From: JAIPEI01 sp964443135
Lineage (GTDB): Bacteria > Desulfobacterota > DSM-4660 > Desulfatiglandales > HGW-15
DNA: 64,000 nt
Direction: 5' to 3'
Assembly: GCA_964443135.1 (NCBI GenBank)
Contig: CAYUBQ010000020.1
Span: 1-64,000, forward strand
The notes beneath the pieces are model-generated. The model did no database searches. It was not told the DNA's origin and was given only the letters and a program-made list of their open reading frames with translations. Below, piece after piece: positions 26,441 through 34,707 of the stretch. A program made the translations under genes and the position numbers. The first letter of the stretch is position 1, and the number at the start of each line of letters is the position of its first letter.

Positions 26441-27364
26441 TCAACCCAGCCCCACGGAACGCCTGGCGGTCGCCACCTCCTCCTCCGAGAGGTGCCGGTA
26501 CGCCCCCACCTTCAGGTCCCCGAGGACCAGCGGTCCGAACCCGATCCGGATGAGCTGGAGGACCTTGAACCCCACCGCGTCGAAGGTCCGGCGGACGATC
26601 CGGGTACGGCCGGCGTGGATGGTCATGCGAAGGATGCTCCGCCCGGCGTCCTTCCGGAGCAGGGTGACGCCGGCCTGTCCGCTGAAACCGTCCTCGAGCG
26701 GGACGCCGGTTCGGACCCGCTCGATCTCCTCGGGCTCGATCCGGCCCTCCAGGGTGACCTTGTAGGTCCGCGGGATCCGATACCGGGGGTGGGTCATGCG
26801 GTGGGCCCATTCACCGTCGTTGGTGAGGAGGAGCAGACCCAGACTGTCGAAGTCGAGGCGGCCCACCGGATAGACCCGCTCGTTCAGGTCCCGGAGAAGG
26901 TCGGTGACCACCGGGCGCCCCTCGGGGTCCTTCAAGGCGGAGATGTAACCGAACGGTTTGTTCAGCATGAGGTAGAGCCGGTGCGAAGGTCCGGGGATCT
27001 CGCGGCCGTCCACGAGGATCCGGTCCTTCCCCCACACCGCGGTGGCGCCGGGGGTGCGGACCGTTTCGTCGTTCACGATGACGCGTCCTGCCGCGACGAG
27101 CTCGTCCGCACGCCTCCGGGAGGCCGCCCCGGCCGAGGAGAGGATCTTATTGATCCTCAGGGGTCCCCGGGGGCCCGGGGGGGGATTCTCGCTCCGGCTC
27201 GTCTTCTGCGGGGGCCGGTTCGGAGCCGGAGTCGTCCCGGTCTTGGCCGGCCTCCGGGTCGACGGGGCTCTGCTCCGGGGCGCGTTCGCCTTCGGCTTCC
27301 TGCGGGGCCGCCCCGGCCTGGGGGAGGGTTTCCTCCTGGAGGGGCGCTTGGTTTTCCGTGCCAT
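26441..27364 (-). CDS. rluB: 23S rRNA pseudouridine synthase, RluB-like, with basic N-terminal extension
   Basis: A 307-residue protein. Residues 1-67 are a Lys/Arg/Pro-rich low-complexity extension. An S4 RNA-binding domain begins at PLRINKILSSAGAASRRRAD (68 on). The RsuA/RluB catalytic domain carries the active Asp171 in GRLDFDSLGLLLLTNDG, preceded by LMLNKPFGYISAL. It isomerises a uridine in 23S rRNA helix 89 in E. coli (RluB), or could be RluE/F-like. No ATG, GTG or TTG occurs between the ATG at 27364 and the S4 domain, so the extension seems real and overlaps the scpB tail by 218 bases in another frame. GAGG precedes the ATG. Confidence 0.9.
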   Translation of the reverse strand: MARKTKRPSRRKPSPRPGRPRRKPKANAPRSRAPSTRRPAKTGTTPAPNRPPQKTSRSENPPPGPRGPLRINKILSSAGAASRRRADELVAAGRVIVNDETVRTPGATAVWGKDRILVDGREIPGPSHRLYLMLNKPFGYISALKDPEGRPVVTDLLRDLNERVYPVGRLDFDSLGLLLLTNDGEWAHRMTHPRYRIPRTYKVTLEGRIEPEEIERVRTGVPLEDGFSGQAGVTLLRKDAGRSILRMTIHAGRTRIVRRTFDAVGFKVLQLIRIGFGPLVLGDLKVGAYRHLSEEEVATARRSVGLG

Positions 27365-27893
27365 GGTCCTCGCTTCCGAATGCTTTGATTTCCTTCAGTT
27401 TGGGGAGGGAATCGATGCTGTCGAGGTCGAACACCTCCAGGAACCTGCGGGTGGTGCCGTAGATCAAGGGGCGGCCGGGGAGGTCCTTGCGTCCCATGAT
27501 CCGGATCAGGTCCTTCTCGAGCAGGTTTCGGAGGATGCCGCCCGATTCGACGCCCCGGACCCGTTCGATCTCGTGCCGGACGATGGGCTGCTTGTAGGCG
27601 ACGATCGCCAGGGTCTCCAGCGCGGCCCGGGACAGCCTTGCAGGCGTGGTCTGGAGCATGCGGAGGATGTAGGGCCCGAAGTCGGAGCGGCTTCTGAACT
27701 GGTACCCCCCGGCGACCTCCCGCAGGCCGAAGCTGCGCCCCATGGCCTCGTACTCGTACTCGAGCACCTTGAGGGCGCTGCGGATGTTGGCGGGATCGGC
27801 GTCGGGCAGCCAGGAGCGGATGTCCTTGACGCTCAGCGGTCGGTCGGACGCGAAGAGCAGGGCCTCGACGATGAGCTTCAGCGACTTAGGCAC
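27147..27893 (-). CDS. scpB: Segregation and condensation protein B, with acidic C-terminal tail
   Basis: A 248-residue ScpB, the winged-helix partner of ScpA in the SMC condensin complex. The core is residues 1-170: LKLIVEALLFASDRPLSVKDI, GYQFRSRSDFGPYI, LSRAALETLAIVAYKQPIVR, EIERVRGVESGGILRNLLEKDLI and GRPLIYGTTRRFLEVF. Residues from about 175 are a Glu/Pro/Gln-rich acidic tail. The start overlaps the scpA end by eight bases. The tail is coded by the same DNA as the basic extension of RluB. Confidence 0.92.
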   Translation of the reverse strand: MPKSLKLIVEALLFASDRPLSVKDIRSWLPDADPANIRSALKVLEYEYEAMGRSFGLREVAGGYQFRSRSDFGPYILRMLQTTPARLSRAALETLAIVAYKQPIVRHEIERVRGVESGGILRNLLEKDLIRIMGRKDLPGRPLIYGTTRRFLEVFDLDSIDSLPKLKEIKAFGSEDHGTENQAPLQEETLPQAGAAPQEAEGERAPEQSPVDPEAGQDRDDSGSEPAPAEDEPERESPPGPPGTPEDQ

Positions 27894-28629
27894 GGGCGGT
27901 CTCCTCCACGTCCTCGAAGCAGGCCTCCAGGACGATCTCTTCCTCCTGGTTCGGCTGGCGGACCCGGATCAGTCCGGTCTGAACGAGCTCGAGCAGGGCC
28001 AGGAAGGTGGCGATCAGCTCGGAGACGGTGTGATCGTCCGCGAAGAGCTCGGAAAAGGAGAGGGCCCTCTCTCTGAGCCGCTCCATGATGTAGGTCATCT
28101 TGTCCTTGAGGGACCACTCCTCCGTCCGGAACTGCAGCTCCGCCCCGGGGGACTGCCGCTCGAGGACCTGCTTGAAGGCATCCATGAGCTGGAACAGGTT
28201 GGCCCTGGGAAGGGGCGTCTCTTCGCGGTAGGGTGCCAGGTCGTCGGGCGCGATGCGCCGGGTGAAGATGTCCCGCTCCAGCATGTCCCGCTCCGAGAGC
28301 TCGCCGGCCACCTCCTTCAGGCGGAGGTACTCCATGAGGGGCCGGGTGATCTCGATGCGCGGGTCCTCTTCTTCCTCCTCCCCGGGGCTGGGCGGCAGGA
28401 GCATCCTGGACTTGATGTGGATCAGCGTGGCGGCCATGACCAGAAAATCCCCGGCCACGCTGATGTTCAGGGCCTTCATCATGTCCAGGTACCCGAGATA
28501 CTGATCGGTGATGATGGAGATGGGAATATCGAAGATGTCCATCTCGTTCTTTCGGATGAGGTGCAGGAGGAGGTCCAGGGGCCCCTCGAACACCTCCAGC
28601 CTGACTTCGTATCCCCCGGATTCGGACAT
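27886..28629 (-). CDS. scpA: Segregation and condensation protein A
   Basis: A 247-residue ScpA, the kleisin subunit bridging SMC heads. The N-terminal signature YEVRLEVFEGPLDLLLHLIRKNEMDIFDIPI and the following DFLVMAATLIHIKSRMLLP are typical, as is the C-terminal winged helix (FLALLELVQTGLIRVRQ). The start chosen is ATG 28629, two bases downstream of the trpS stop. The ribosome binding site is poor, so coupling to trpS translation is likely. Confidence 0.94.
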   Translation of the reverse strand: MSESGGYEVRLEVFEGPLDLLLHLIRKNEMDIFDIPISIITDQYLGYLDMMKALNISVAGDFLVMAATLIHIKSRMLLPPSPGEEEEEDPRIEITRPLMEYLRLKEVAGELSERDMLERDIFTRRIAPDDLAPYREETPLPRANLFQLMDAFKQVLERQSPGAELQFRTEEWSLKDKMTYIMERLRERALSFSELFADDHTVSELIATFLALLELVQTGLIRVRQPNQEEEIVLEACFEDVEETARA

Positions 28630-28631
28630 GG

Positions 28632-29615
28632 TCAGATCCTGACCTTTTCCCTGACTTCTTCCATGGTCTTCCGGGCGAGGCCTCTCGCCTTTTCCGTGCC
28701 CCGGGCCATGATGGCCCGGACGGTGTCCGGCTCGGCCTCGAGGGCCCTTCTCTTCTCCCGGATCGGCTCCAGGGCCCGGTTCAGGTTCTCCGCCATGCGC
28801 TTCTTGCAGGCCACGCACCCGATCTCCGCCTTGCGGCAGTCCGCCTCGATCTGCCGGACCGTCCCGGGGTCGGTGTAGAACTCGTGGAAGGCGAACACGT
28901 TGCAGATGGACGGGTCCCCGGGATCGCTCTTCCGGGCCCGCTGGGGATCCGTGACCATCCGGCTCACCTTGGTGCTCACCGTCTCGGCGTTGTCCGAGAG
29001 AAAGATCGCGTTGCCGTAGCTCTTGCTCATCTTCCGGCGGTCCAGGCCCAGGAGCTTGGAGGTCGGCGCCAGAAGAAGGTCGGGAACGGGAAAGACCTCC
29101 CCGAAGACGTGATTGAAGCGCCGCGCGATCTCCCGGGTGAGCTCCACGTGAGGAGCCTGGTCCTCGCCCACCGGCACCCCGTTGGCCTTGTAGATCAGGA
29201 TGTCTGCGGCCTGGAGCACGGGGTAGCCGAGGAAGCCGTAGGTGTAAACGTCCTTCTGGGTCAGCTCGCGGAGCTGCTCCTTGTAGGTGGGGTTGCGCTC
29301 CAGCCAGGGGAGCGGGGTGATCATGGAAAAGAGGAGATAGAGCTCCGCGTGCTCGAGGATCCGGGACTGCACGAAGAAGGTGGCGACGTCTGGGTCCAGA
29401 CCCGCGGCGATCCAGTCGATGATGATCTCGTGGGCGTTCTCCCGGATACCGCTGGTGTCTGCATAGTCGCTGGTCAGCGCGTGCCAGTCCGCGATGAAGT
29501 AGAAGCAGTCGTAGTCCCGGGTGAGCTTCTTCCAGTTCTCCAGGGCGCCGTGGACGTGTCCGAGGTGAATTCTTCCGGTGGGTCTCATGCCGCTGACGAT
29601 TCGCTTCCGGTTCAT
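28632..29615 (-). CDS. trpS: Tryptophanyl-tRNA synthetase
   Basis: A 327-residue class I synthetase charging tRNA-Trp. The HIGH-type motif is HLGH (residues 17-20) in GRIHLGHVHGALENW, and the second signature is KMSKS at 195-199. Between them lie FIADWHALTSDY and QAADILIYKANGVPVGEDQ, typical of TrpRS. ATG 29615 has AAGGAG upstream and gives the normal N-terminus; an ATG further out would add 23 unrelated residues. A C-terminal CVACKKRMAEN region is normal for the family. Confidence 0.95.
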   Translation of the reverse strand: MNRKRIVSGMRPTGRIHLGHVHGALENWKKLTRDYDCFYFIADWHALTSDYADTSGIRENAHEIIIDWIAAGLDPDVATFFVQSRILEHAELYLLFSMITPLPWLERNPTYKEQLRELTQKDVYTYGFLGYPVLQAADILIYKANGVPVGEDQAPHVELTREIARRFNHVFGEVFPVPDLLLAPTSKLLGLDRRKMSKSYGNAIFLSDNAETVSTKVSRMVTDPQRARKSDPGDPSICNVFAFHEFYTDPGTVRQIEADCRKAEIGCVACKKRMAENLNRALEPIREKRRALEAEPDTVRAIMARGTEKARGLARKTMEEVREKVRI

Positions 29616-29713
29616 CCGTCTGATCTCCTTGGCTGTTCTTCCCTTACGGCCTTCGTATCCCTCTTGGTCGAAGCAGGCACTCAAAAGCCACCCATCTTAT
29701 GAAAAACCAGAAA

Positions 29714-32446
29714 TTATTCAAGATGTTTCTCGGCGGATGCGGCCCGGGCGCCTCCGTTCAACAGGTCGGCGTAGTTCTCGAGCACGAATCGGAGCTCCTG
29801 GTCCTTGGTGTGGATCCGTTCGTTCATCCGGGCCGCCAGGAGTCGGTTGAGGATCTCCCGGTAGACCGGCCCCGGGGGAATGCCCAGCTCCTTCAGGTCC
29901 CGGCCGCGGAGGAAGGTCTTCATGCCCTGGAGCCGGGTGAAGTAGAGGGAGATCTGCCGCTTGATCCTCCGGTTGTTCGCCTTGGCCATCAGGAACAGGA
30001 TCATCTCCGTGTCGTAGTCGGAGAGCAGGTCGTAGATGCCGTACAGGTTCTCGTCGTCGAGACGGAAGAGCCGGTCCAGGACGTCGCGGGCGGTCCGGCG
30101 CTGGAGGACCAGGCCGAGGCCCTCCTGGTCGGACATCTGCGCGGACTCGGCCAGCTCGCGAAGCGCGGCGGCGTCCAGCTGCGAGGTGAGGCCCAGCCAG
30201 TACACCTTCCAGGGCTCGTAAGGCTCCTCCAGGTAGAGGCGTTCGTACCAGGAGAGCACGGCGTCCACCTCGCGGAGCAGGTCGAGGAGCTCATACGTCA
30301 GCCGGATCCCGGGGTGAATCACCGGCAACAGGTCGAAGCTGTCCAACCGCTCGACGGCCTGTATGGGGTTCTGCTCCATGAGCAGGAGCTTGAGCTCGAG
30401 GAAGAGGCGCCGGGCGGACATCTCCTTGAAGGTGTTGATGGTGACGGCGTTCTTCATCAGCGAGAGCGTGAGCTTCCCGATCTTGAACCCGAAGCGCTGC
30501 TCGAACCGGATGGCCCGCAGGACCCGCGTCGGGTCCTCCACGAAGCTCAGGTTGTGCAGCACCCGGATGACGCGTTCCTTGAGGTCCTTCTGGGCGCCGA
30601 AGTAGTCCACCAGGGTCCCGAAGTGCCTGGGGTTCAGCTTGACGGCCAGGGTGTTCATGGTGAAGTCCCGCCGGAACAGGTCCTGCTTGAGCGAGCTGGT
30701 CTCGACGATGGGGGGGGCCGCCGGCGACTCGTAGTACTCGATCCGGGCCGTGGCGACGTCCACCTTGAACCCGTCCTGGAACACCACCACGGCGGTGCGG
30801 AACTTGCGGTGGGTTCGCACGCGGACGTCGTCCCGATGCTCGGCAAAGGCCTGGGCGAACGCGATCCCGTCGCCTTCCACCACGAGATCCACGTCCAGGT
30901 TGTCCCGCTTGAGAAAGACGTCACGGACCAGGCCCCCTACCAGGAAGACGTTGTACCCGAGAAGGTCCGCGATCCGGCCGAACTCCTTGAGGTCCCGGAT
31001 CACCTTCCTGGGAAGCCGCTCCTTGAGCATGGACGACATGTTCTTCTTGCGGATGAACTGGGAGGCGTGCCGGGACTCGTATGTGAAATCCCGAATGACC
31101 GGCTCGCCCACGAGGATGTTGAGGAGATCGGTGCGGGTGATCACGCCCGCCACCCGCCCGTCTTCCAGGACCGGGAGGATGCGCAGCCGGTTCCGGATGA
31201 TGAGGTCCTGCACCTCCTTGAGCGACGCCTCCGGCCCCACGCTGGAGAACTCGATGTTCATGTACTCGCGGACCTGGAGGTGTCCCAGGTTGAAGAAGAC
31301 AGCCTTTTCCACCACCTGGCGGGTCACGTAGCCCTGGATGCGGCCGTCCTCTCCGGAGACCAGGAGCACGTTGATGTTGTACCGGGTCATGACGGTGGCG
31401 GCGTCCTGGATGCTCTTCTCGGGACCGATCCGGATGACCGGGGAGGACATGATGTCCCGAGCGGTTTTCCGGGGGTTGACCCGGCTCCGGAGGAGGGCCA
31501 TGAGGGAGCGCTTGGCCTGGATCAGCGTCTTGTCCTTGATGGTGGCCGAGGCCGCCTGGGGGTGCCCGCCGCCGCCGAAGGCCAGTGCGATCTCGGCGGC
31601 GTTGACGTCCTCGATGCGGCTCCGGGCCACGAGATAGATCTTGTCCTCCATCTGGGCGAGGGCGAAGAGGACGTCCAGGTTCTCCATGTCCATGAACTTG
31701 TGGACGAGCACGGCGAAGTCGCCCACGTAGTCGTCCCGGATCACCTCGGAGACCGTGATCTCCACGCCGTTGATCACGTGGGTGGACGCCTCCTGCACCA
31801 GGTCGTTCAGCAGGTGGACCTGCTCGGCGGTGAGCTCCCGGGTGAGAAGATCCGCGATCAGATTGTGATCCGCCCCCTGCTCGGTGAGCCATGCGGCCGC
31901 CCGGTAGTCCTCGGGCCGGGTCGAGGAAAAGGTGAACGACCCCGTGTCCTCGTGGATGCCGAGGCACATGATGGAGGCCTCGTCCGGGCTCACTCCGATC
32001 TCCTTCTCCCGCAGGACCTTTGTGAGGAGCGAGGTGGCGGCCCCCACCTCTCGAACCAGCTCCACGTCCCCGTGGATGTCGTCGTCGGAGTCGGGATGGT
32101 GGTCGTAGATGTGGACCTCGACCTCGTCGTTGTCCACGATCTCCGCAAACCGGCCGATCCGGCTCCTCTGTCGCGTGTCCACAAGGATCAGACGGCGGAC
32201 GCCCTCGAGGTCAACATGACGGATCTTGGTGGAGTTGAACACGTAGGAGGCGGTGTGAATGAAGAAGTTCCGGAGCCCCTTCTCCTGGCTGCCCGGGAAG
32301 ACCAGCGTGGCCTCCGGGTAGAGCTTGCTCGCGGCCAGCATGGAGGCGAGGGCGTCGAAGTCGGCGTTGACGTGGGTCGTGATGACCTCGGTGTGGCGGC
32401 CGTCTGGTCGGGCGCCTGGATCCCCGGATTTCTCTTTCTCGGACAT
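29714..32446 (-). CDS. DHH phosphoesterase - CBS pair - tRNA nucleotidyltransferase fusion
   Basis: A 910-residue three-part protein. Residues 15-310 are a DHH/DHHA1 phosphoesterase (DHH at 115-117; GGGGHPQAASATI at 291-303). Residues about 325-450 hold two CBS domains (DIMSSPVIRIGPEKSIQDAA and the second from VREYMNIEFSSVG). Residues 480-900 are a class II nucleotidyltransferase with GGLVRD at 504-509 and metal aspartates DVD at 518-520. In species with split CCA addition such fusions are A-adding enzymes working on tRNA 3' ends; a separate CC-adding enzyme would then be needed elsewhere. It lies in the dksA-trpS-scp series. Confidence 0.88.
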   Translation of the reverse strand: MSEKEKSGDPGARPDGRHTEVITTHVNADFDALASMLAASKLYPEATLVFPGSQEKGLRNFFIHTASYVFNSTKIRHVDLEGVRRLILVDTRQRSRIGRFAEIVDNDEVEVHIYDHHPDSDDDIHGDVELVREVGAATSLLTKVLREKEIGVSPDEASIMCLGIHEDTGSFTFSSTRPEDYRAAAWLTEQGADHNLIADLLTRELTAEQVHLLNDLVQEASTHVINGVEITVSEVIRDDYVGDFAVLVHKFMDMENLDVLFALAQMEDKIYLVARSRIEDVNAAEIALAFGGGGHPQAASATIKDKTLIQAKRSLMALLRSRVNPRKTARDIMSSPVIRIGPEKSIQDAATVMTRYNINVLLVSGEDGRIQGYVTRQVVEKAVFFNLGHLQVREYMNIEFSSVGPEASLKEVQDLIIRNRLRILPVLEDGRVAGVITRTDLLNILVGEPVIRDFTYESRHASQFIRKKNMSSMLKERLPRKVIRDLKEFGRIADLLGYNVFLVGGLVRDVFLKRDNLDVDLVVEGDGIAFAQAFAEHRDDVRVRTHRKFRTAVVVFQDGFKVDVATARIEYYESPAAPPIVETSSLKQDLFRRDFTMNTLAVKLNPRHFGTLVDYFGAQKDLKERVIRVLHNLSFVEDPTRVLRAIRFEQRFGFKIGKLTLSLMKNAVTINTFKEMSARRLFLELKLLLMEQNPIQAVERLDSFDLLPVIHPGIRLTYELLDLLREVDAVLSWYERLYLEEPYEPWKVYWLGLTSQLDAAALRELAESAQMSDQEGLGLVLQRRTARDVLDRLFRLDDENLYGIYDLLSDYDTEMILFLMAKANNRRIKRQISLYFTRLQGMKTFLRGRDLKELGIPPGPVYREILNRLLAARMNERIHTKDQELRFVLENYADLLNGGARAASAEKHLE

Positions 32447-32635
32447 GATCGAATGAGCCCGTACCGGTCAGGAGTTAGGGTTCGGAAGGCTGGGTGCGGG
32501 CCTTCGCCGGCGGTGAAGATGCGAGGACCGTGAAGGGCCGTCCGAAGAACGGCGATCCCGGAAAGGGGACGGGCGAGAGCGTGCCGCCCGGGACGGCGAT
32601 CGTGCCGCGAGAGAGGCGACGGGAGGGACCGGTGG

Positions 32636-33001
32636 TCAGACCCCGCGGATTCGCTCGTCCGATTCCTGCCTCTTCTTGCAGTCGATGCAGAGCGTGGTGA
32701 CCGGCCTGGCGCGCAGCCGCTTCTCGGAGATGTCCTCACCGCATTCTTCGCAAATCCCGTAGGTGCCGTTCTCGATGCGCTCGATGGCGTCCTTGATCTT
32801 GCCGATCAGCTTTCGCTCACGGTCCCGGATTCGGAGGGTGAAGTTCCGGTCCGACTCGAGCGTGGCCCGATCGGACGGATCGGGAAGGTTCTCCTTGTAG
32901 TCGCTCATGTCGTCGACCGTCTCGTACGCCTGCTCCACGAGCTCGTTCAGCCGTTCGTCCAGCAGCTTTCTGAAGCTTTCCATTTTTTTCTTGCTCACCA
33001 T
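32636..33001 (-). CDS. dksA: DksA/TraR-type C4 zinc-finger transcription factor
   Basis: A 121-residue DksA-like protein that would bind the RNA polymerase secondary channel in the stringent response. It has a coiled-coil N-terminal part with the tip acidic region (DDMSDYKENLPDPSDRATLESD) and the C4 finger CEECG...CIDC near residues 85-109, with LRARPVTTLCIDCKKRQE. It is shorter than E. coli DksA (151 residues), as usual in this lineage. AAGGAA precedes the ATG. Upstream are dnaJ and rpoZ. Confidence 0.9.
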   Translation of the reverse strand: MVSKKKMESFRKLLDERLNELVEQAYETVDDMSDYKENLPDPSDRATLESDRNFTLRIRDRERKLIGKIKDAIERIENGTYGICEECGEDISEKRLRARPVTTLCIDCKKRQESDERIRGV

Positions 33002-33069
33002 GTTTCCTTATCCATCCTCCGGTTCATCGTGGTGGTGATCAAAAACCAGCCGGGTTGCGGGAGCAACCC

Positions 33070-34176
33070 TCACTGGGTGATCTTTTTCCAGAAGCTCTTG
33101 GCCTTCTGGGTGACCTTCTCCCCCTCGAGCTCGGCGAACTCCTGCAGCAGCTCCTTCTGACGTTGATTGAGCCGCTTCGGAACCCTCACATTCACCTTGA
33201 CGAACAGGTCCCCCCGCCTCTGGCCTCGGATCGCCGGCATGCCCGCGCCCTGAAGGGTGAGCACATCGCCCGGCTGGGTTCCCTTGGGAACGGCGAGCTC
33301 CTCGGCGTCCTCGTCCCCGAGCACCGGGATCTCCAAGGTCCCCCCCAGGGCCGCCTGCACGAAGGAGATGGGGACCTCGCAGAACAGATGCTCCCGCTCC
33401 CGTGTGAAAAACTCGTGCTTCCGGACGTGGATCACCACGAACAAGTCCCCGGGAGGCCCCCCGTTCTCTCCCGGTTCCCCCTCACCTCGGAGCCGGAGCT
33501 GGGAGCCGTGATCCACACCGGGCGGGATCTTCAGCGTGATCCTGCGCTCGGCCCGGATCCGACCCTGACCGTGGCAGGAGTCGCAGGGATCCGTGATGAC
33601 GCGACCCTCGCCGCGACAGGTCGGACAGACCGTGCTGATCTGGAAAAAGCCCTGGGAACGGACCACCTGGCCCCGCCCCTGGCAGGTGGAGCAGACCCGG
33701 GGTTCGCTTCCCGGCCTGGATCCCGTCCCGGAGCAGGTCTCGCAGAGGTCCTCCTTCTGGAAGACGATCTCGTCCTCCTTGCCGGTGAAGGCCTCCTCCA
33801 GTGTGATCTCCAGATCGTACCGGAGGCTGTTGCCCTGCCGGGACCGGCTCCGGCCGCGCCCGCGGGTGCCGAACCCGAAAAAGTCCTCGAAGATGTCCCC
33901 GAAGCTGGAGAAGATGTCCTCGAAACCGCTGAACCCCTGAAAGCCGGTCCCGGCCAGCCCTTCGTGTCCGTACCGATCGTAGACCTGCCGTTTTTCCTGG
34001 TCGCGGAGAACCTCGTAGGCCTCGGCCGCTTCCTTGAACCGCTCCTCCGCCTCCTGGTCCCCGGGATTCCGGTCCGGGTGATACTTCATGGCCAGCTTCC
34101 GATAGGCCTTCTTGATCTCTTCGCCGGAGGCGTCCCGGGACACGCTCAGGATCTCGTAGTAGTCTTGCTTTCGCAT
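33070..34176 (-). CDS. dnaJ: Chaperone DnaJ
   Basis: A 368-residue class A DnaJ, the Hsp70 co-chaperone that stimulates DnaK ATPase. The J domain has HPD in KYHPDRNPGD (about residue 33). A Gly/Phe-rich segment follows (GFQGFSGFEDIFSSFGDIF), then four CxxCxGxG zinc repeats (CETCSGTG, CSTCQGRG, CPTCRGEG, CDSCHGQG) and the C-terminal substrate-binding domains. dnaK and grpE are not adjacent. It probably belongs to one transcript with rpoZ upstream. Confidence 0.97.
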   Translation of the reverse strand: MRKQDYYEILSVSRDASGEEIKKAYRKLAMKYHPDRNPGDQEAEERFKEAAEAYEVLRDQEKRQVYDRYGHEGLAGTGFQGFSGFEDIFSSFGDIFEDFFGFGTRGRGRSRSRQGNSLRYDLEITLEEAFTGKEDEIVFQKEDLCETCSGTGSRPGSEPRVCSTCQGRGQVVRSQGFFQISTVCPTCRGEGRVITDPCDSCHGQGRIRAERRITLKIPPGVDHGSQLRLRGEGEPGENGGPPGDLFVVIHVRKHEFFTREREHLFCEVPISFVQAALGGTLEIPVLGDEDAEELAVPKGTQPGDVLTLQGAGMPAIRGQRRGDLFVKVNVRVPKRLNQRQKELLQEFAELEGEKVTQKAKSFWKKITQ

Positions 34177-34254
34177 TCGCTCTCGGCTCCTGTCGACCCC
34201 GGCGCCGGCCGGCCGCTTCCGGTACAGCCCGGGTCGACGGAAGGCTTGAAAAGG

Positions 34255-34587
34255 TTAATCGGTTTCCGGCTCTTCCTTCTTGCCCCCTTCAGTGCTTTCC
34301 TGGTCTTTTTCAGCCTTTTCGCTGTCGTCGGTCTCCGCTTCAGCCAGCAGCTCCTCGGCCAGGGAGTCCGGACGCGACTCCAGCAGGGCATCGGGGTCGA
34401 CGGGCGTCGCCTTGACCACGGAGCCGGCCGCGATCTCGCGGAGGGATACCACCACGTCCTTGTTCTTGGAGGAAATGGTTGGATCGGCGCCTTTTCTCAG
34501 CTGTCTCACCCGCTTTGCCGCCATGTGGATCAGGGCAAATCGGTTGTTTACTTTTTGCAGGCAGTCCTCTACGGTGATTCGAGCCAT
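34255..34587 (-). CDS. rpoZ: RNA polymerase omega subunit
   Basis: A 110-residue omega subunit, recognised by MARITVEDCLQKVNNRFALI and AAKRVRQLRKGADPTISSKNKDVVVSLREIAAG. Residues beyond about 75 are an acidic Glu-rich tail. It stabilises the beta' subunit and in many proteobacteria forms one ppGpp site. It is the first gene of the minus-strand housekeeping series and is divergent from comM. Confidence 0.95.
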   Translation of the reverse strand: MARITVEDCLQKVNNRFALIHMAAKRVRQLRKGADPTISSKNKDVVVSLREIAAGSVVKATPVDPDALLESRPDSLAEELLAEAETDDSEKAEKDQESTEGGKKEEPETD

Positions 34588-34646
34588 TTCGCACTCCTGA
34601 ATGGGGTTTTCCTATCCGTCTCGGCGGCAGATGGAATAAACCCTAC

Positions 34647-34675
34647 TTTCTAACATTTCCGATTTCCAATGTAAA
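34647..34675 (-). promoter_or_regulatory. Possible sigma-70 promoter for rpoZ
   Basis: On the minus strand TTTACA (34675-34670), a 17-base spacer and TAGAAA (34652-34647) lie 60 bases before rpoZ, in an AT-rich stretch between divergent genes. Confidence 0.4.
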
Positions 34676-34707
34676 GCGGAAAAGAGAAAAATCAACCGGA
34701 ATCCTTC

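Noticed and set aside
29699..32533. Plus-strand open frame of more than 900 codons
   Set aside because: It is the antisense shadow of the DHH-CBS-nucleotidyltransferase gene, which has all catalytic motifs on the minus strand.
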